Assembly (NCBI RefSeq): GCF_009765705.1
Contig: NZ_LMUX01000020.1
Coordinates: 248,001 to 312,000 of the forward strand
DNA length: 64,000 bases
Origin: Burkholderia sp. L27(2015)
GTDB taxonomy: Bacteria; Pseudomonadota; Gammaproteobacteria; Burkholderiales; Burkholderiaceae
Reading direction: 5' to 3'
In this document: positions 20,873-31,111 of the stretch, in pieces
How positions within the stretch are numbered: position 1 is the first letter of the stretch
How the letters are laid out: every line of letters starts with the position of its first letter
Translations under genes and position numbers: made by a program
The notes under the pieces: generated by a model
What the model saw: only the letters and a program-made list of their open reading frames with translations
Told to the model about the DNA's origin: nothing
Databases searched by the model: none

Positions 20873-21700
20873 CTACCAGATCTGATACCACGGCTTTTCT
20901 ACCGTCTTACGCCGGAACTTGTTGCCCGGAATATAAGGGCTATCGGGGAACGTAGCGGCAAGCACGCTTTGCGTATCGGTAGCCAGTTTCGTTTCGCCCA
21001 GTTTTTCGTAGGACAGCACCATGATGTGCAGCGCATCTTCAACCGCCGGCGTGTTCTGGTAGTTTTTCACTGCCAGCTGCGCGCGATTGACCGCTGCAAT
21101 ATAAGCACCGCGGTTGTAATAGTACTGCGCCGTATGCACCTCATGCGAGGCCAACGCATTGACGATGTAACGCATGCGCTGCGCTGCATCGGGTGCATAT
21201 TTGCTTTCCGGATACTTGTCGACAACCACCTTGAAGGCGTCGTAGGAGTCACGCAGCGCAAGCGGATCGCGCTCGCTCATGTCCTGACCCGCGTAGCGAC
21301 CGAACAGCCCGAGATCGTCGTTGAAACTGATCAGGCCCTTCAGGTAATACGCGTAATCGATGTTCGGATGATCCGGGTGCAGCTGGATGAAACGATTGAC
21401 GGCCGTGAGCGCTGAAGCCTGCTCGTTTTCTTTCCAGTAGCAGTAGGGAATGTTGAGCTGGCCCTGCTGCGCGAAAAGCCCGAACGGATCACGCCCTTCG
21501 AGGATTTCGAAGTACTTTGAGCACTTTCCATAGTCCTTGCCGGTGAGCGCGTCTTGCGCCTCCGAGTATAATTTCTGATTAGACCATGTTGCCGTTTCGT
21601 CAGTTTTTTCGGGCAAAGCGCTGCAGCCTGCGATAATCACGGCTACGGCGGCGAATACCGCGAATTTGCATGTACGGGTGCTGGTAGTTAAGGCTCGCAT
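20873..21700 (-). CDS. bamD: Outer membrane assembly lipoprotein BamD
   Basis: BamD is the essential lipoprotein of the BAM complex that links BamA to BamC and BamE. The signal peptide runs to a lipobox IIAGC, with the lipidated Cys near residue 26. The mature part consists of TPR repeats, with family words YSEAQDALTGKDYGKCSKYFE, RFIQLHPDHPNIDYAYYLKG and KYPESKYAPDAAQRMRYI. The 275 residues are normal. It is divergent from rluD with a 110-base spacer, an arrangement shared with many proteobacteria. Confidence 0.96.
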   Translation of the reverse strand: MRALTTSTRTCKFAVFAAVAVIIAGCSALPEKTDETATWSNQKLYSEAQDALTGKDYGKCSKYFEILEGRDPFGLFAQQGQLNIPYCYWKENEQASALTAVNRFIQLHPDHPNIDYAYYLKGLISFNDDLGLFGRYAGQDMSERDPLALRDSYDAFKVVVDKYPESKYAPDAAQRMRYIVNALASHEVHTAQYYYNRGAYIAAVNRAQLAVKNYQNTPAVEDALHIMVLSYEKLGETKLATDTQSVLAATFPDSPYIPGNKFRRKTVEKPWYQIW

Positions 21701-21810
21701 GTCCTGGCTTTATATCCTAGCGTCAAGTCTGATGACCGAGATTCACCGGCGATTATAGCTGAAGCGCAGCCGGTGCCGACGCGATTGGCGCTGAAACTTT
21801 AGGTAATGCA

Positions 21811-23121
21811 TTGCCCAACACTGATACTTCACTCACTGGCGTACCGCCTGAGCTCACATCCACGCTGAAATCCGGGGGCCAAAGCAAGCTCGAACCCGAG
21901 GTCCAAAGCGCGCTCCAACCCGGGGCGCTGGCCGGGTCTCAAGCCGAGTCTCAAGCCGGTCCTCAGCAAGGCGATTCTCAAGCCGACCTCCAAGCCGACC
22001 CCGAAATCGAGACCGAAGCCGACGAGTATGAGGTCGCGGCTGCGGCTGCGCCTGCGCCGCTCACGGCCGTGATTCCGCAGTCGCTCGCAGGCGAGCGGCT
22101 GGACAAAGCGATCGCTCAACTATTTCCAGAATTTTCCCGTAGCCGTTTGCAAAGCTGGATCGAAACGGGGCGCGTCACTGTGGATGGCGAACCGGCGCGC
22201 GTTCGCGCCAAGGTGCCGCGCGACGCGGTGGTCGTCGTGACGCCGGATCTGCTGCCGGAGCAGCTCGCATTCACGCCGGAGCCGATCGAACTCGACATCA
22301 TTTACGAAGACGCGACCTTGGTCGTCGTCAATAAGCCGGCCGGCATGGTGGTGCACCCGGCCGCGGGCAACTGGAGTGGCACGCTGCTCAACGGGCTGCT
22401 GCACCGTTACCGCGATGCCGCGGGCCTGCCCAGGGCCGGGATCGTACACCGGCTGGACAAGGACACCTCAGGCTTGATGGTAGTGGCTCGCAGCCTCACG
22501 TCGCAGACCGATCTGGTGCGCCAGTTGCAGGCTCGCACCGTCAAGCGCCGCTATATCGCGCTGGTGTGGGGAACGCCGCCGGCCGCGGGTCTCATCGATG
22601 CACCGATCGGCCGCGACCCGCGCGACCGCCTACGCATGGCTATCGTTCACGGCGCGACCGGCAAGCCGGCGCGCACGCACTTCGAGACGGTCGCGACCGG
22701 TCTGCTCGGCGAGCAGCCGGTTTCGGTGGTTCAATGTGATCTCGAAACCGGCCGCACCCATCAGATTCGTGTGCATCTCGCGCACCTGGGCAACCCGTTG
22801 CTGGGAGACCCGGTGTATGGGCGGGCGCGCAGTGCGCGCTCCGGCCTGGTGCTGCCGGGCGGTTTCGCGCGTCAAGCATTGCATGCCTGGCGGCTCGGCC
22901 TCGTGCATCCGGATTCCGGCGAGTTTCTGGCTTGGCACGTACCGGTGCCCGAGGATCTGGCGATGCTGGCCGACGAACTCGGCGTGGCGGGCGCACTGGC
23001 GCATCTGGGCGCAAATATCGGTGCCGACGGCGCTGATGCCGGCACGTACAAAGCGTACCGAATGGACGATGAAGATGCAGAGTACGACGACGCGGATGAC
23101 GACTCCGGCACCGAGGATTAA
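21811..23121 (+). CDS. rluD: 23S rRNA pseudouridine synthase RluD
   Basis: RluD makes pseudouridines 1911, 1915 and 1917 in helix 69 of 23S rRNA. The TTG at 21811 is chosen because AGGTAA lies four bases upstream; the nearby ATG at 21806 is out of frame. After a long low-complexity N-terminus of about 85 residues rich in Gln, Ala, Glu and Ser comes the S4 domain ([20 protein letters not shown]). The catalytic domain follows with [14 protein letters not shown] and the active-site motif [17 protein letters not shown]. The C-terminus is acidic (Asp/Glu-rich). At 436 residues it is about 100 longer than E. coli RluD, because of both tails. Confidence 0.94.
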   Translation: MPNTDTSLTGVPPELTSTLKSGGQSKLEPEVQSALQPGALAGSQAESQAGPQQGDSQADLQADPEIETEADEYEVAAAAAPAPLTAVIPQSLAGERLDKAIAQLFPEFSRSRLQSWIETGRVTVDGEPARVRAKVPRDAVVVVTPDLLPEQLAFTPEPIELDIIYEDATLVVVNKPAGMVVHPAAGNWSGTLLNGLLHRYRDAAGLPRAGIVHRLDKDTSGLMVVARSLTSQTDLVRQLQARTVKRRYIALVWGTPPAAGLIDAPIGRDPRDRLRMAIVHGATGKPARTHFETVATGLLGEQPVSVVQCDLETGRTHQIRVHLAHLGNPLLGDPVYGRARSARSGLVLPGGFARQALHAWRLGLVHPDSGEFLAWHVPVPEDLAMLADELGVAGALAHLGANIGADGADAGTYKAYRMDDEDAEYDDADDDSGTED

Positions 23122-23170
23122 CTGCGCGCGCAATTAGACGCACAAAACCGCACAAGCATGCGCTGCGTGA

Positions 23171-23223
23171 GAGTTGACTGCGCGAGCATCGACTGCGCGA
23201 AAGTTGATTGCGTGTCGATTGCG
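23171..23223. repeat. 15-bp periodic repeat before pgeF
   Basis: GACTGCGCG occurs at 23176 and 23191, and GATTGCGTG at 23206, all 15 bases apart, each preceded by a similar TT/TC word. A further GATTGCGTT lies 11 bases on. The repeat fills the rluD-pgeF spacer just ahead of the gene. Confidence 0.55.
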
Positions 23224-23242
23224 TTTGGACCCGACGATAGCC

Positions 23243-24091
23243 ATGAAACCGATGACCATGACATCACAACCGCTGACGTTCTCCGACTGCCTGTTGCCTG
23301 AGTGGCCGGTCGCCTCACGAGTGCGTGCGCTCGTCACTTCGCGCGCAGGCGGTGTCAGCGTTGAGCCGTATGGCTCGGGCGTGTTGGACGCCCAGTCCGG
23401 CGGCTTGAATCTCGGTTTGCATACGGGCGACGAAGCCGATGCTGTCATACAGAATCGCAACCGTTTGATCGCGATGTGCGGTGCGCAGCCTGCCTGGCTC
23501 GAACAGATCCACGGCAGTAGCGTGGTGGACGCGCAGCAGGCACTGCTCGCTCTCGAGCGCGGACAATCGCCGCTTAAGGCGGACGCAAGTGTCACCGATG
23601 CTGCGGGAGTTGGCTGTATCGTCATGGTCGCCGATTGCATGCCGGTGCTGCTTGCCGACGCGGCTGGACGTGCCGTGGGCGCGGCCCATGCAGGCTGGCG
23701 AGGGCTGGTCGGTGGGGTAATCGAACATACGGCGCAAGAAGTGACACGACGCTGCGGTGGCAGCGCCGATTTGCATGCCTTCCTCGGCCCAGCAATCGGG
23801 CCGCAGGCGTTCGAGGTCGGCGCAGAAGTGCGTGCGGCGTTTCTCGATGCCGCGCAGGCCGATGAGCGAGCGGCAACCGAAGCCGCGTTCGTGCGACATC
23901 CGAGCACAGAGGGAAAGTACTTTGGTAATTTATACGCGTTGGCCCGCCTGCGGCTGGCTCGACTCGGCATCAAATCGGTAACGGGCGGCGAGCATTGCAC
24001 TTTTTCCGAACCCGAGCATTTCTATTCGTTTCGGCGTGATCGCGTCACAGGGCGTTTCGCGGCAATGATCTGGATTGCGTCCGAGGCGTGA
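23243..24091 (+). CDS. pgeF: Peptidoglycan editing factor PgeF (YfiH, multicopper-oxidase-fold laccase domain)
   Basis: PgeF/YfiH family proteins remove misincorporated residues from peptidoglycan precursors; some members are annotated as polyphenol oxidases. I chose the ATG at 23243 (MKPMTMTSQPLTF); the open frame back to 23174 runs through the intergenic repeat. The zinc-ligand set is visible: His in EQIHGSSVVD, Cys in VADCMPVLL and His in AAHAGWRGLVGGV. C-terminal family words are FLGPAIGPQAFEVG and SFRRDRVTGRFAAMIWI. The 282 residues are slightly longer than E. coli YfiH. It follows rluD by 121 bases, the usual neighbour pair. Confidence 0.93.
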   Translation: MKPMTMTSQPLTFSDCLLPEWPVASRVRALVTSRAGGVSVEPYGSGVLDAQSGGLNLGLHTGDEADAVIQNRNRLIAMCGAQPAWLEQIHGSSVVDAQQALLALERGQSPLKADASVTDAAGVGCIVMVADCMPVLLADAAGRAVGAAHAGWRGLVGGVIEHTAQEVTRRCGGSADLHAFLGPAIGPQAFEVGAEVRAAFLDAAQADERAATEAAFVRHPSTEGKYFGNLYALARLRLARLGIKSVTGGEHCTFSEPEHFYSFRRDRVTGRFAAMIWIASEA

Positions 24092-24112
24092 TGCCGGTCC
24101 GAGATACAGTGA

Positions 24113-24172
24113 CCCCGACAGTGCCCCTGGTAGTAACCCCGGCAGTTACCCCGGCAGTTACCTCGGCAGTGA
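24113..24172. repeat. 12-bp tandem repeat, five degenerate copies
   Basis: Copies start at 24113, 24125, 24137, 24149 and 24161. The two middle ones are identical (CCCCGGCAGTTA); the outer ones differ at two to four positions. Read as protein, the array gives a PGSx four-residue repeat, but there is no convincing gene. Confidence 0.7.
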
Positions 24173-24354
24173 CCTTAGCTCGTTCGGGAAAGCCCTTGTT
24201 TGTCCCGATATTCGAGCGACTATGCGGCGCTGCAAAGCGATGAACCGGAACGCCTGAACGGGGTCCAACCTGTGTCTATAGCTAGACAAACGGCAAACCG
24301 CGGGAAAACGATAATGAAAAAAATCTCGCAGCGCGTCAAAATCTAGCTGAACGA

Positions 24355-24384
24355 TTGACACCGTAATCAACGGCGAGCAAGAAT
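24355..24384 (+). promoter_or_regulatory. Candidate sigma-70 promoter of phaC
   Basis: A perfect -35 hexamer TTGACA (24355-24360) is followed after 18 bases by AAGAAT (24379-24384), four of six matches to TATAAT. It lies 84 bases before the phaC ATG. Confidence 0.45.
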
Positions 24385-24467
24385 GCCGTAACCCTTGGCA
24401 CTAGCAGACTGTTTCGCTATGTCGTCATTTCCACTCCCTGCAACACGCACCGGTGACAATCTAGGGT

Positions 24468-26381
24468 ATGGCTGACTCTAAACAATCCACGGCAAGTAGT
24501 CCAACGGCCTCTACGGAGCAATTCCAAGGCATGCTTAACGCGTGGCTGGAGAACTTGAACCGCGCCATGAATCCGGCGCTCTGGGCGCAATTGAGCGCGG
24601 CGGCTGGGTCCAACGTGACGACTGCACCGAATAATGCGATGAGTGCATCAACCGAGCAGGGCGGCGCGGCGGGATCCCACATGCCGTCGCCGTTTGCCGC
24701 ATTTGCAATGCCCGGGTTTGCCGGTGCTGCGATGCCCGATATGTCCAGCTTCGGGTTCATGGGAAAATTCACGGCGCCCACGAGCATGCCTGAGTTAAAG
24801 ATTGCACCCGAGAAAATTCAGCAATTGCAAAGCGACTATGCCCGCGAATGCACGGCGCTTCTCCAAAAATTAAGTTCACCCGACGTTTCCGGGCTCGACT
24901 TGTCGGATCGGCGTTTTTCTTCTGAGGCTTGGCGCTCGACGCCGGTCAGCGCATTTGCCGCTGCCTGGTATTTGCTCAATAGCCGGTTCATGAAGCAACT
25001 GGCCGAAGCTGTCGATGTCGATGGCAAGACCCGCGAGCGGATCCGCTTTGCGCTCGAACAATGGACGGCGGCTGCCGCGCCGAGCAATTTCCTGGCACTG
25101 AACCCCGAAGCGCAGAAAACGTTAATCGAGTCGCAGGGTGAAAGCATGCGACTAGGCATTCAGAACCTGCTCAACGACATGAGCCGTGGCCGCATCACGC
25201 AAACAGACGAAACGGGTTTTGCAGTGGGTCAGAATATTGCCAACACCGAAGGCTCGGTGGTGTATCAAAACGAGCTGATCCAACTGATTCAATACAAACC
25301 GCAGACCAGCACCGTATTTGAAACGCCGCTGCTGATCGTGCCGCCGTGCATCAACAAGTACTACATTCTCGATTTGAATCCGGAAAATTCTCTGGTGCGC
25401 TACGCGGTCGAGCAAGGGCATCAGGTATTCGTGATTTCATGGCGCAACCCCGATGCGTCGCTGGCCGACAAAACCTGGGACGATTACATCGAGGACGGCG
25501 TGCTGCAGTCAATCGAGGTGGTCAAAACCATTTGCGGCCGCAGCAAAATCAACACCTTGGGGTTCTGTGTCGGTGGCACATTGCTGGCTACCGCGCTGGC
25601 GGTGCTCGCGGCGCGTGACGAATCGAGCGCGGCTTCGCTGACATTGCTCACGTCGATGCTCGATTTTGGCGACACCGGGGTGCTGGACGTATTTATCGAC
25701 GAAGACCAAGTGCAGAAACGCGAGCAGGCTATCGGCGGCATGGGCGGCAAGCCCCCGGCGCTGATGCGGGGCAGCGAATTCGCCAGCACGTTCGCGTTCT
25801 TGCGGCCCAACGATCTGGTCTGGAATTACGTTGTCGACAATTACTTGAAAGGCCGCACGCCAGCCGCCTTCGACTTGCTGTTCTGGAACAGCGACAGCAC
25901 CAACCTGCCTGGGCCGATGATGGTCTGGTATCTGCGGCATACTTATCTTGAAAACACCTTGCGCAAAGCGAACGCGCTGAGCGTGTGCGGCACACCCGTC
26001 GATCTGAGTTTGATCGACATGCCTACGTTCATTTACGGCTCGCGCGAAGATCACATCGTGCCGTGGAAAACCGCCTACGAATCGACCAAATTGTTGAAAG
26101 GTCCTTTGCAGTTCGTGCTCGGTGCCTCGGGACATATTGCGGGCGTCATCAACCCGCCGGCCAAGAACAAGCGCAGTTACTGGAGCAGCGAGCAGGTGCA
26201 CGAGTCTGCCGATGCGTGGTTCGAAGCCGCCACCGAGAATCCGGGCAGCTGGTGGACGGTATGGTCCGACTGGCTGGCCCTGCAAGGCGGCAAACGCATC
26301 AAGCCGCGCGCCAAGCTAGGGTCTGCTAAATATCCGGTGCTAGAAGCCGCGCCGGGAAGTTACGTAATGCAAGCGGCCTGA
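24468..26381 (+). CDS. phaC: Class I poly(3-hydroxyalkanoate) polymerase PhaC
   Basis: PhaC polymerises (R)-3-hydroxybutyryl-CoA into polyhydroxybutyrate on granule surfaces. The class I layout is present: a Ser/Ala-rich N-terminus of about 100 residues, a PhaC N-terminal domain and an alpha/beta-hydrolase catalytic domain. The lipase-like box is GFCVGG, with the nucleophilic Cys near residue 366. The catalytic Asp is in SREDHIVPW and the His in GASGHIAGVINPP. The 637 residues are slightly longer than the Cupriavidus enzyme (589). It heads the phaC-phaA-phaB-phaR cluster, 42 bases before phaA. Confidence 0.97.
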   Translation: MADSKQSTASSPTASTEQFQGMLNAWLENLNRAMNPALWAQLSAAAGSNVTTAPNNAMSASTEQGGAAGSHMPSPFAAFAMPGFAGAAMPDMSSFGFMGKFTAPTSMPELKIAPEKIQQLQSDYARECTALLQKLSSPDVSGLDLSDRRFSSEAWRSTPVSAFAAAWYLLNSRFMKQLAEAVDVDGKTRERIRFALEQWTAAAAPSNFLALNPEAQKTLIESQGESMRLGIQNLLNDMSRGRITQTDETGFAVGQNIANTEGSVVYQNELIQLIQYKPQTSTVFETPLLIVPPCINKYYILDLNPENSLVRYAVEQGHQVFVISWRNPDASLADKTWDDYIEDGVLQSIEVVKTICGRSKINTLGFCVGGTLLATALAVLAARDESSAASLTLLTSMLDFGDTGVLDVFIDEDQVQKREQAIGGMGGKPPALMRGSEFASTFAFLRPNDLVWNYVVDNYLKGRTPAAFDLLFWNSDSTNLPGPMMVWYLRHTYLENTLRKANALSVCGTPVDLSLIDMPTFIYGSREDHIVPWKTAYESTKLLKGPLQFVLGASGHIAGVINPPAKNKRSYWSSEQVHESADAWFEAATENPGSWWTVWSDWLALQGGKRIKPRAKLGSAKYPVLEAAPGSYVMQAA

Positions 26382-26423
26382 TCCGCTTGGCTCTTAGTTC
26401 ATTTCCATCTAGAGGAAGCCAAA

Positions 26424-27605
26424 ATGACTGATGTCGTGATTGTTGCAGCAGCCCGCACCGCAGTGGGTAAATTTGGTGGCTCGCTAGCCAAGATCCCGGC
26501 CCAGGACTTGGGCGCCACCGTCATACGCGCTTTGCTCGAGCGCTCGGGCCTGAAGCCTGAGCAGATCAGCGAGGTCATTCTGGGCCAGGTGCTTGCCGCA
26601 GGCTCCGGCCAGAATCCGGCGCGCCAGGCGCTCATCCGTGCAGGCCTGCCGAATTCGGTGCCGGGCATGACCATCAATAAAGTGTGCGGTTCGGGCCTCA
26701 AGGCCGTGATGCTGGCGGCTAACGCCATCATCGCCGGCGACGCCGAAATCGTATTGGCGGGCGGTCAGGAAAACATGAGTGCGGCACCCCACGTGCTGCC
26801 GGGTTCGCGCGACGGTTTCCGCATGGGCGACGCCAAGCTGATCGACTCCATGATCGTCGACGGGCTGTGGGATGCCTTCAACCATTATCACATGGGCACC
26901 ACGGCAGAAAACGTCGCGAAGGAATACGGCATCACGCGCGAGGCACAGGACGCATTCGCGGCGGCTTCGCAAAACAAAGCAGAAGCGGCGCAAAAGAGCG
27001 GGCGTTTCGATGACGAGATCGTGCCGGTGGAAATTCCGCAGCGCAAAGGCGAGCCGGTGCGTTTCGCGACCGACGAGTTCGTGCGCCACGGCGTGACCGC
27101 CGAATCGTTGGCCGGCCTCAAACCGGCGTTCGACAAGGCCGGGTCGGTTACGGCGGCCAATGCGTCGGGCTTGAACGATGGCGCCGCGGGTGTGATCGTG
27201 ATGTCGGCCAAAAAAGCCGAGGCGCTGGGCCTCAAGCCGCTGGCTCGCATCAAGGCTTATGCCAATGCCGGCGTGGACCCCAAAGTCATGGGCATGGGCC
27301 CGGTACCGGCTTCGCGCCGTTGCCTCGAGCGCGCCGGTTGGAGTACCGGCGACCTCGACTTGATGGAAATCAATGAAGCGTTCGCGGCTCAAGCGCTGGC
27401 CGTGCACAAGCAGATGGGCTGGGATACATCGAAGGTCAACGTCAATGGCGGTGCGATTGCGATTGGCCACCCGATCGGGGCATCCGGCTGCCGGATCCTG
27501 GTGACGCTGCTGCATGAAATGGCCAAGCGCGATGCCAAACGCGGCCTCGCCTCGCTGTGTATCGGCGGTGGCATGGGTGTGGCACTCGCCGTCGAGCGAG
27601 TTTGA
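26424..27605 (+). CDS. phaA: Acetyl-CoA acetyltransferase (beta-ketothiolase) PhaA
   Basis: PhaA condenses two acetyl-CoA to acetoacetyl-CoA, the first step of polyhydroxybutyrate synthesis. An AGAGGAA ribosome site precedes the ATG. Thiolase active-site elements are intact: nucleophilic Cys in [12 protein letters not shown] (about residue 89), His in [12 protein letters not shown] (about 349) and the C-terminal Cys in LCIGGGMG (about 379). The 393 residues are exactly the family length. It lies between phaC and phaB and is the biosynthetic thiolase; a second thiolase lies 4 kb downstream. Confidence 0.97.
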   Translation: MTDVVIVAAARTAVGKFGGSLAKIPAQDLGATVIRALLERSGLKPEQISEVILGQVLAAGSGQNPARQALIRAGLPNSVPGMTINKVCGSGLKAVMLAANAIIAGDAEIVLAGGQENMSAAPHVLPGSRDGFRMGDAKLIDSMIVDGLWDAFNHYHMGTTAENVAKEYGITREAQDAFAAASQNKAEAAQKSGRFDDEIVPVEIPQRKGEPVRFATDEFVRHGVTAESLAGLKPAFDKAGSVTAANASGLNDGAAGVIVMSAKKAEALGLKPLARIKAYANAGVDPKVMGMGPVPASRRCLERAGWSTGDLDLMEINEAFAAQALAVHKQMGWDTSKVNVNGGAIAIGHPIGASGCRILVTLLHEMAKRDAKRGLASLCIGGGMGVALAVERV

Positions 27606-27715
27606 CAGGAATTTGAATCCAAGAGGAGCAAAGCGAGTACGCCGCTTGACAGCAACATGGGTGCGGCGCCGAGAATGGCCCCTAGGGGTTTGAAAGATAG
27701 ACCACGGAGTTCTTT

Positions 27716-28456
27716 ATGTCACAACGAGTAGCGTACGTCACGGGCGGCATGGGTGGGATCGGTACCAGCATTTGCCAGCGTTTGCACAAGCAGGGGTTTC
27801 GCGTTGTCGCCGGCTGCGGACCCAACTCGCCGCGTTGCACAAAGTGGATAGGCGAGCAAAAAGCGCTGGGTTACGATTTCGTCGCCTCGGAAGGCAATGT
27901 GGGCGATTGGGATTCGACCAAGCAGGCCTTCGATAAGGTCAAGGCTGAAGTCGGAGAGATCGATGTGTTGATCAACAACGCCGGCATCACCCGCGATATC
28001 GTGTTTCGCAAGATGAGCCGCGAAGACTGGACTGCGGTAATCGACACCAACCTGACCAGCCTCTTCAACGTCACCAAGCAGGTGATCGAGGGGATGGTCG
28101 AGCGTGGTTGGGGACGCATTATCAACATCTCGTCCGTCAACGGTCAGAAAGGCCAGTTTGGCCAGACCAATTACGCGACCGCCAAGGCCGGCATCCATGG
28201 TTTCACCATGTCGCTGGCGCAGGAAGTGGCGACCAAGGGCGTAACGGTGAATACGGTGTCGCCGGGCTATATCGGTACGGACATGGTGCGTTCGATTCGT
28301 CCCGATGTACTCGAAAAAATCATTGCCACGATTCCGGTGCGACGCCTGGGACAACCGGAAGAAATCGGTTCGATCTGCGCGTGGTTGGCGTCGGATGAAT
28401 CGGGTTTTGCGACGGGGGCGGATTTCTCGCTGAACGGCGGTTTGCACATGGGTTGA
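27716..28456 (+). CDS. phaB: Acetoacetyl-CoA reductase PhaB
   Basis: PhaB is an NADPH-dependent short-chain dehydrogenase that reduces acetoacetyl-CoA to (R)-3-hydroxybutyryl-CoA. Visible parts are the nucleotide-binding TGGMGGIG near the N-terminus, NNAG (in [11 protein letters not shown]), the catalytic Ser in [14 protein letters not shown], and Tyr and Lys in TNYATAKAG. The 246 residues equal the Cupriavidus PhaB length. A GGAG site precedes the start. It follows phaA by 110 bases. Confidence 0.97.
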   Translation: MSQRVAYVTGGMGGIGTSICQRLHKQGFRVVAGCGPNSPRCTKWIGEQKALGYDFVASEGNVGDWDSTKQAFDKVKAEVGEIDVLINNAGITRDIVFRKMSREDWTAVIDTNLTSLFNVTKQVIEGMVERGWGRIINISSVNGQKGQFGQTNYATAKAGIHGFTMSLAQEVATKGVTVNTVSPGYIGTDMVRSIRPDVLEKIIATIPVRRLGQPEEIGSICAWLASDESGFATGADFSLNGGLHMG

Positions 28457-28624
28457 GGGTCGCGCCTGCAGCTTTATGCGGGCTTGTGTGCGGGACGATG
28501 GCCGCTCGCGCGGCTGTCCATCCTGTTCACTGGTTGCACATGAGGGGACAGCGCTTGTTGGGGGGATGCCGGACAGCGCCGAGGAGTCGACTCCAGGCGC
28601 TGATTGCTATGCTGAAAGGGAACC

Positions 28625-29194
28625 ATGAGCACGACAAAAAAAACAGCCGAACGTCTAATTAAAAAATATCCGAATCGCCGACTGTACGACACACAAACCA
28701 GCACCTACATCACCCTGAGCGATGTGAAACAGCTTGTGCTCGAAACCGAGGAATTCAAAGTACTCGATGCGAAGACCAACGAGGATCTGACCCGCAGCAT
28801 TTTGTTACAGATTATTCTCGAGGAAGAAAGCGGCGGCTTGCCGATGTTTTCCAGCCCGATGCTCTCGCAGATCATCCGGTTTTACGGTCACGCCATGCAA
28901 GGCATGATGGGCACGTACCTCGAGAAGAATATCCAGGCCTTTATCGACATCCAGAGCAAATTGGGTGAGCAATCGCAAGGGCTGTACGACGGCGGCCCCC
29001 TGAATTCGGACATGTGGGCGCAATTCATGAACATGCAGGCGCCGATGATGCAGGGCGTGATGACCAGCTATATCGAGCAGTCGAAGAACATGTTCGTGGA
29101 GATGCAGGAAAAAATGCAGAGCCAGGCGAAAAACATGTTTACGACGTTCCCGTTCCCGGTTCCGCCCGGAACGGACGACAAGACGCCTAAATAA
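28625..29194 (+). CDS. phaR: Polyhydroxyalkanoate synthesis repressor PhaR
   Basis: PhaR binds DNA and PHB granules and represses phasin and its own gene when no polymer is present. The N-terminal PHB/PHA accumulation regulator DNA-binding domain is clear (AERLIKKYPNRRLYDTQTS, YITLSDVKQLVLE). Two PHB accumulation regulatory repeats follow (LPMFSSPMLSQIIRFYGHAM). The C-terminal half is Met/Gln-rich, with repeated MQ words that could contact the granule. The 189 residues are typical. It lies 168 bases after phaB and may have its own promoter. Confidence 0.95.
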   Translation: MSTTKKTAERLIKKYPNRRLYDTQTSTYITLSDVKQLVLETEEFKVLDAKTNEDLTRSILLQIILEEESGGLPMFSSPMLSQIIRFYGHAMQGMMGTYLEKNIQAFIDIQSKLGEQSQGLYDGGPLNSDMWAQFMNMQAPMMQGVMTSYIEQSKNMFVEMQEKMQSQAKNMFTTFPFPVPPGTDDKTPK

Positions 29195-29302
29195 GCGTCG
29201 GCGTGCGGCCGGAAAGCGCGGCCGGCGACAGCTTGCCGGGCATGAGGGGTTGAAGGCGCGATACAATGCGGCTTCTCCGCATTTCTTCAGGCTGTCGCTA
29301 TC

Positions 29303-30688
29303 ATGTCGCAAACCCCCACCGCCACGCCGCCGGCTGCCGCGAACGCCGCACCCAAGGTCGGCTTTGTCTCGCTCGGCTGCCCGAAAGCACTGGTCGATTC
29401 CGAACAGATCATCACCCAGCTGCGTGCCGAGGGTTACCAGATTTCCGGCTCTTATGACGGGGCAGACATCGTCGTCGTCAACACCTGCGGATTTATCGAC
29501 GAGGCTGTGCAGGAAAGTCTCGACGCGATAGGCGAGGCGCTGCACGAAAACGGCCGCGTGATCGTTACGGGTTGCCTGGGCGCCAAGACGGGCACGAGCG
29601 GCAACAACCTGATCTCGGAAGTGCATCCCAAGGTCTTGGCAGTCACCGGTCCGCACGCGCTCGGTGAGGTGATGCAGGCGGTCCACCAGCATCTGCCCAA
29701 GCCGCATGACCCGTTTATCGATCTGGTGCCGGCCGCCGGCATCAAGCTCACGCCGCGTCACTACGCCTATCTGAAAATTTCCGAAGGCTGCAATCATCGC
29801 TGCACGTTTTGCATCATCCCGTCGATGCGTGGCGACCTCGTCTCGCGGCCGGTCGCGGACATCATGCTCGAAGCGGAAAATCTGTTCAAAGCGGGCGTGA
29901 AGGAATTGCTGGTGATTTCGCAGGACACCAGTGCCTACGGCGTCGACGTCAAATTCCGCATGGGCTTCTGGAACGGGCGTCCGGTACGCACGCGCATGAC
30001 GGAACTGGTCACCGCGTTGGGCGAACTCGCGGCGCAATATGGCGCCTGGATACGATTGCATTATGTGTATCCGTATCCGCACGTCGACGAAATCATCCCG
30101 TTGATGGCGCAGGGCCTGATCCTGCCCTATCTGGACGTGCCATTCCAGCATGCCCACCCCGACGTCCTGAAGCGGATGAAGCGTCCGGCCAACGCGGAAA
30201 AGACGCTAGAGCGCGTTCAGCAATGGCGCGAAATATGTCCGGATCTCGCGATCCGCAGCACGTTCATTGCCGGATTTCCGGGAGAGACTGAAGCGGAATT
30301 CGAAACGCTGCTCGAATTCATCCGTCATGCGGAGCTCGACCGGGTCGGCTGCTTCGCTTATTCGCCGGTCGACGGTGCGGCAGCTAACGAGTTGCCGGGC
30401 GCATTGCCTGATGCCTTGCGCGACGAACGCCGCGCCCGTTTCATGGAAGTGGCGGAAGCGGTCTCGGCCAAGCGCATGCAGCGCAAGATCGGCTCGACGC
30501 TCAAGGTGCTGGTCGACGAAGTGACCGCCGAAGGCGGCGTCGCGCGTTCATACGCGGACGCGCCGGAAATCGACGGCGTGGTGTATATCGAGCCGTCGCG
30601 CAAGGCCTCGAAGCGTTATAAGGTCGGCGAATTCGTCAACGTCAAAATCACCGGCGCCGACGGCCACGATCTGTGGGGCGAGCTTTAA
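29303..30688 (+). CDS. rimO: Ribosomal protein S12 methylthiotransferase RimO
   Basis: RimO is a radical-SAM enzyme that adds a methylthio group to an Asp of ribosomal protein S12. The N-terminal UPF0004 domain supplies three cluster Cys ([28 protein letters not shown]). The radical SAM domain carries the CxxxCxxC motif in [17 protein letters not shown] (about residues 160-175). The C-terminal TRAM domain binds substrate. The 461 residues include a short Ala/Pro/Thr-rich N-terminus. The methylthiotransferase MiaB is similar, but the words [12 protein letters not shown] and SMRG are RimO-like. Confidence 0.95.
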   Translation: MSQTPTATPPAAANAAPKVGFVSLGCPKALVDSEQIITQLRAEGYQISGSYDGADIVVVNTCGFIDEAVQESLDAIGEALHENGRVIVTGCLGAKTGTSGNNLISEVHPKVLAVTGPHALGEVMQAVHQHLPKPHDPFIDLVPAAGIKLTPRHYAYLKISEGCNHRCTFCIIPSMRGDLVSRPVADIMLEAENLFKAGVKELLVISQDTSAYGVDVKFRMGFWNGRPVRTRMTELVTALGELAAQYGAWIRLHYVYPYPHVDEIIPLMAQGLILPYLDVPFQHAHPDVLKRMKRPANAEKTLERVQQWREICPDLAIRSTFIAGFPGETEAEFETLLEFIRHAELDRVGCFAYSPVDGAAANELPGALPDALRDERRARFMEVAEAVSAKRMQRKIGSTLKVLVDEVTAEGGVARSYADAPEIDGVVYIEPSRKASKRYKVGEFVNVKITGADGHDLWGEL

Positions 30689-30709
30689 GCCCTCATCTAC
30701 CGGCCCATG

Positions 30710-31111
30710 TCACTCATCGAGGGGCATGGCGGGGATCGTGTTCGGGTTCATCGGTTTGTTGATCGGCGAATTCACTGGTAACACCTTGACCACAGGGCCC
30801 TGCGGCGATTTTTCCGTGACGATGTCATACGACAGATCGCCGCGGCAGGTGTGTGCGACCCAGCGCTGCGGCGCCGTGCTGGCGGCCGCGCCCGGCGTCG
30901 CGGGCGGTTTCTCGATGTTGAGCACCGACTCGCAACCGCTGCGCAGTGCGGCGTCGATACGTACCAGGTTGTCGGCCGAATCGCGCGCCGGTGTCATATC
31001 GGGCGGGGCCGGATTGACGTAGGGGATATGGGGCATGCTCATGCTGGGCATATGCAACCAGCTGCATCCGCTTAGCGCCATCAGCATCGAACCCGCGGCA
31101 ACGACCGCCAT
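30710..31111 (-). CDS. Small lipoprotein of unknown function
   Basis: I do not recognise the family. The start at 31111 (MAVVAAGSMLMAL) gives a short lipoprotein signal ending in the lipobox ALSGC. The open frame extends upstream by 61 codons, but that part lacks a signal and is probably noncoding. The mature part of about 115 residues has a Met/Pro/His-rich start (WLHMPSMSMPHIPYV), two later Cys (RSGCESVLNIEK and AHTCRGDLSYDIV) that could pair, and a Pro-rich C-terminus. It is convergent with rimO and divergent from the BktB-type thiolase. Similar short proteins are common hypothetical genes in Burkholderia. Confidence 0.7.
   Translation of the reverse strand: MAVVAAGSMLMALSGCSWLHMPSMSMPHIPYVNPAPPDMTPARDSADNLVRIDAALRSGCESVLNIEKPPATPGAAASTAPQRWVAHTCRGDLSYDIVTEKSPQGPVVKVLPVNSPINKPMNPNTIPAMPLDE

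Larger units (their letters stand above)
24092..24467. other. 376-base spacer between pgeF and phaC
   Basis: No gene can be supported here. An open frame of 60 codons overlaps the end of pgeF, but it is made of the tandem repeat. The spacer holds the 12-bp repeat array, an AT-richer stretch around 24310-24350 and a candidate phaC promoter at 24355-24384. Confidence 0.7.

Noticed and set aside
24075-24257. 60-codon open frame after pgeF
   Set aside because: It is composed of the 12-bp tandem repeat and spacer sequence, overlaps the pgeF end and has no ribosome site or family similarity.
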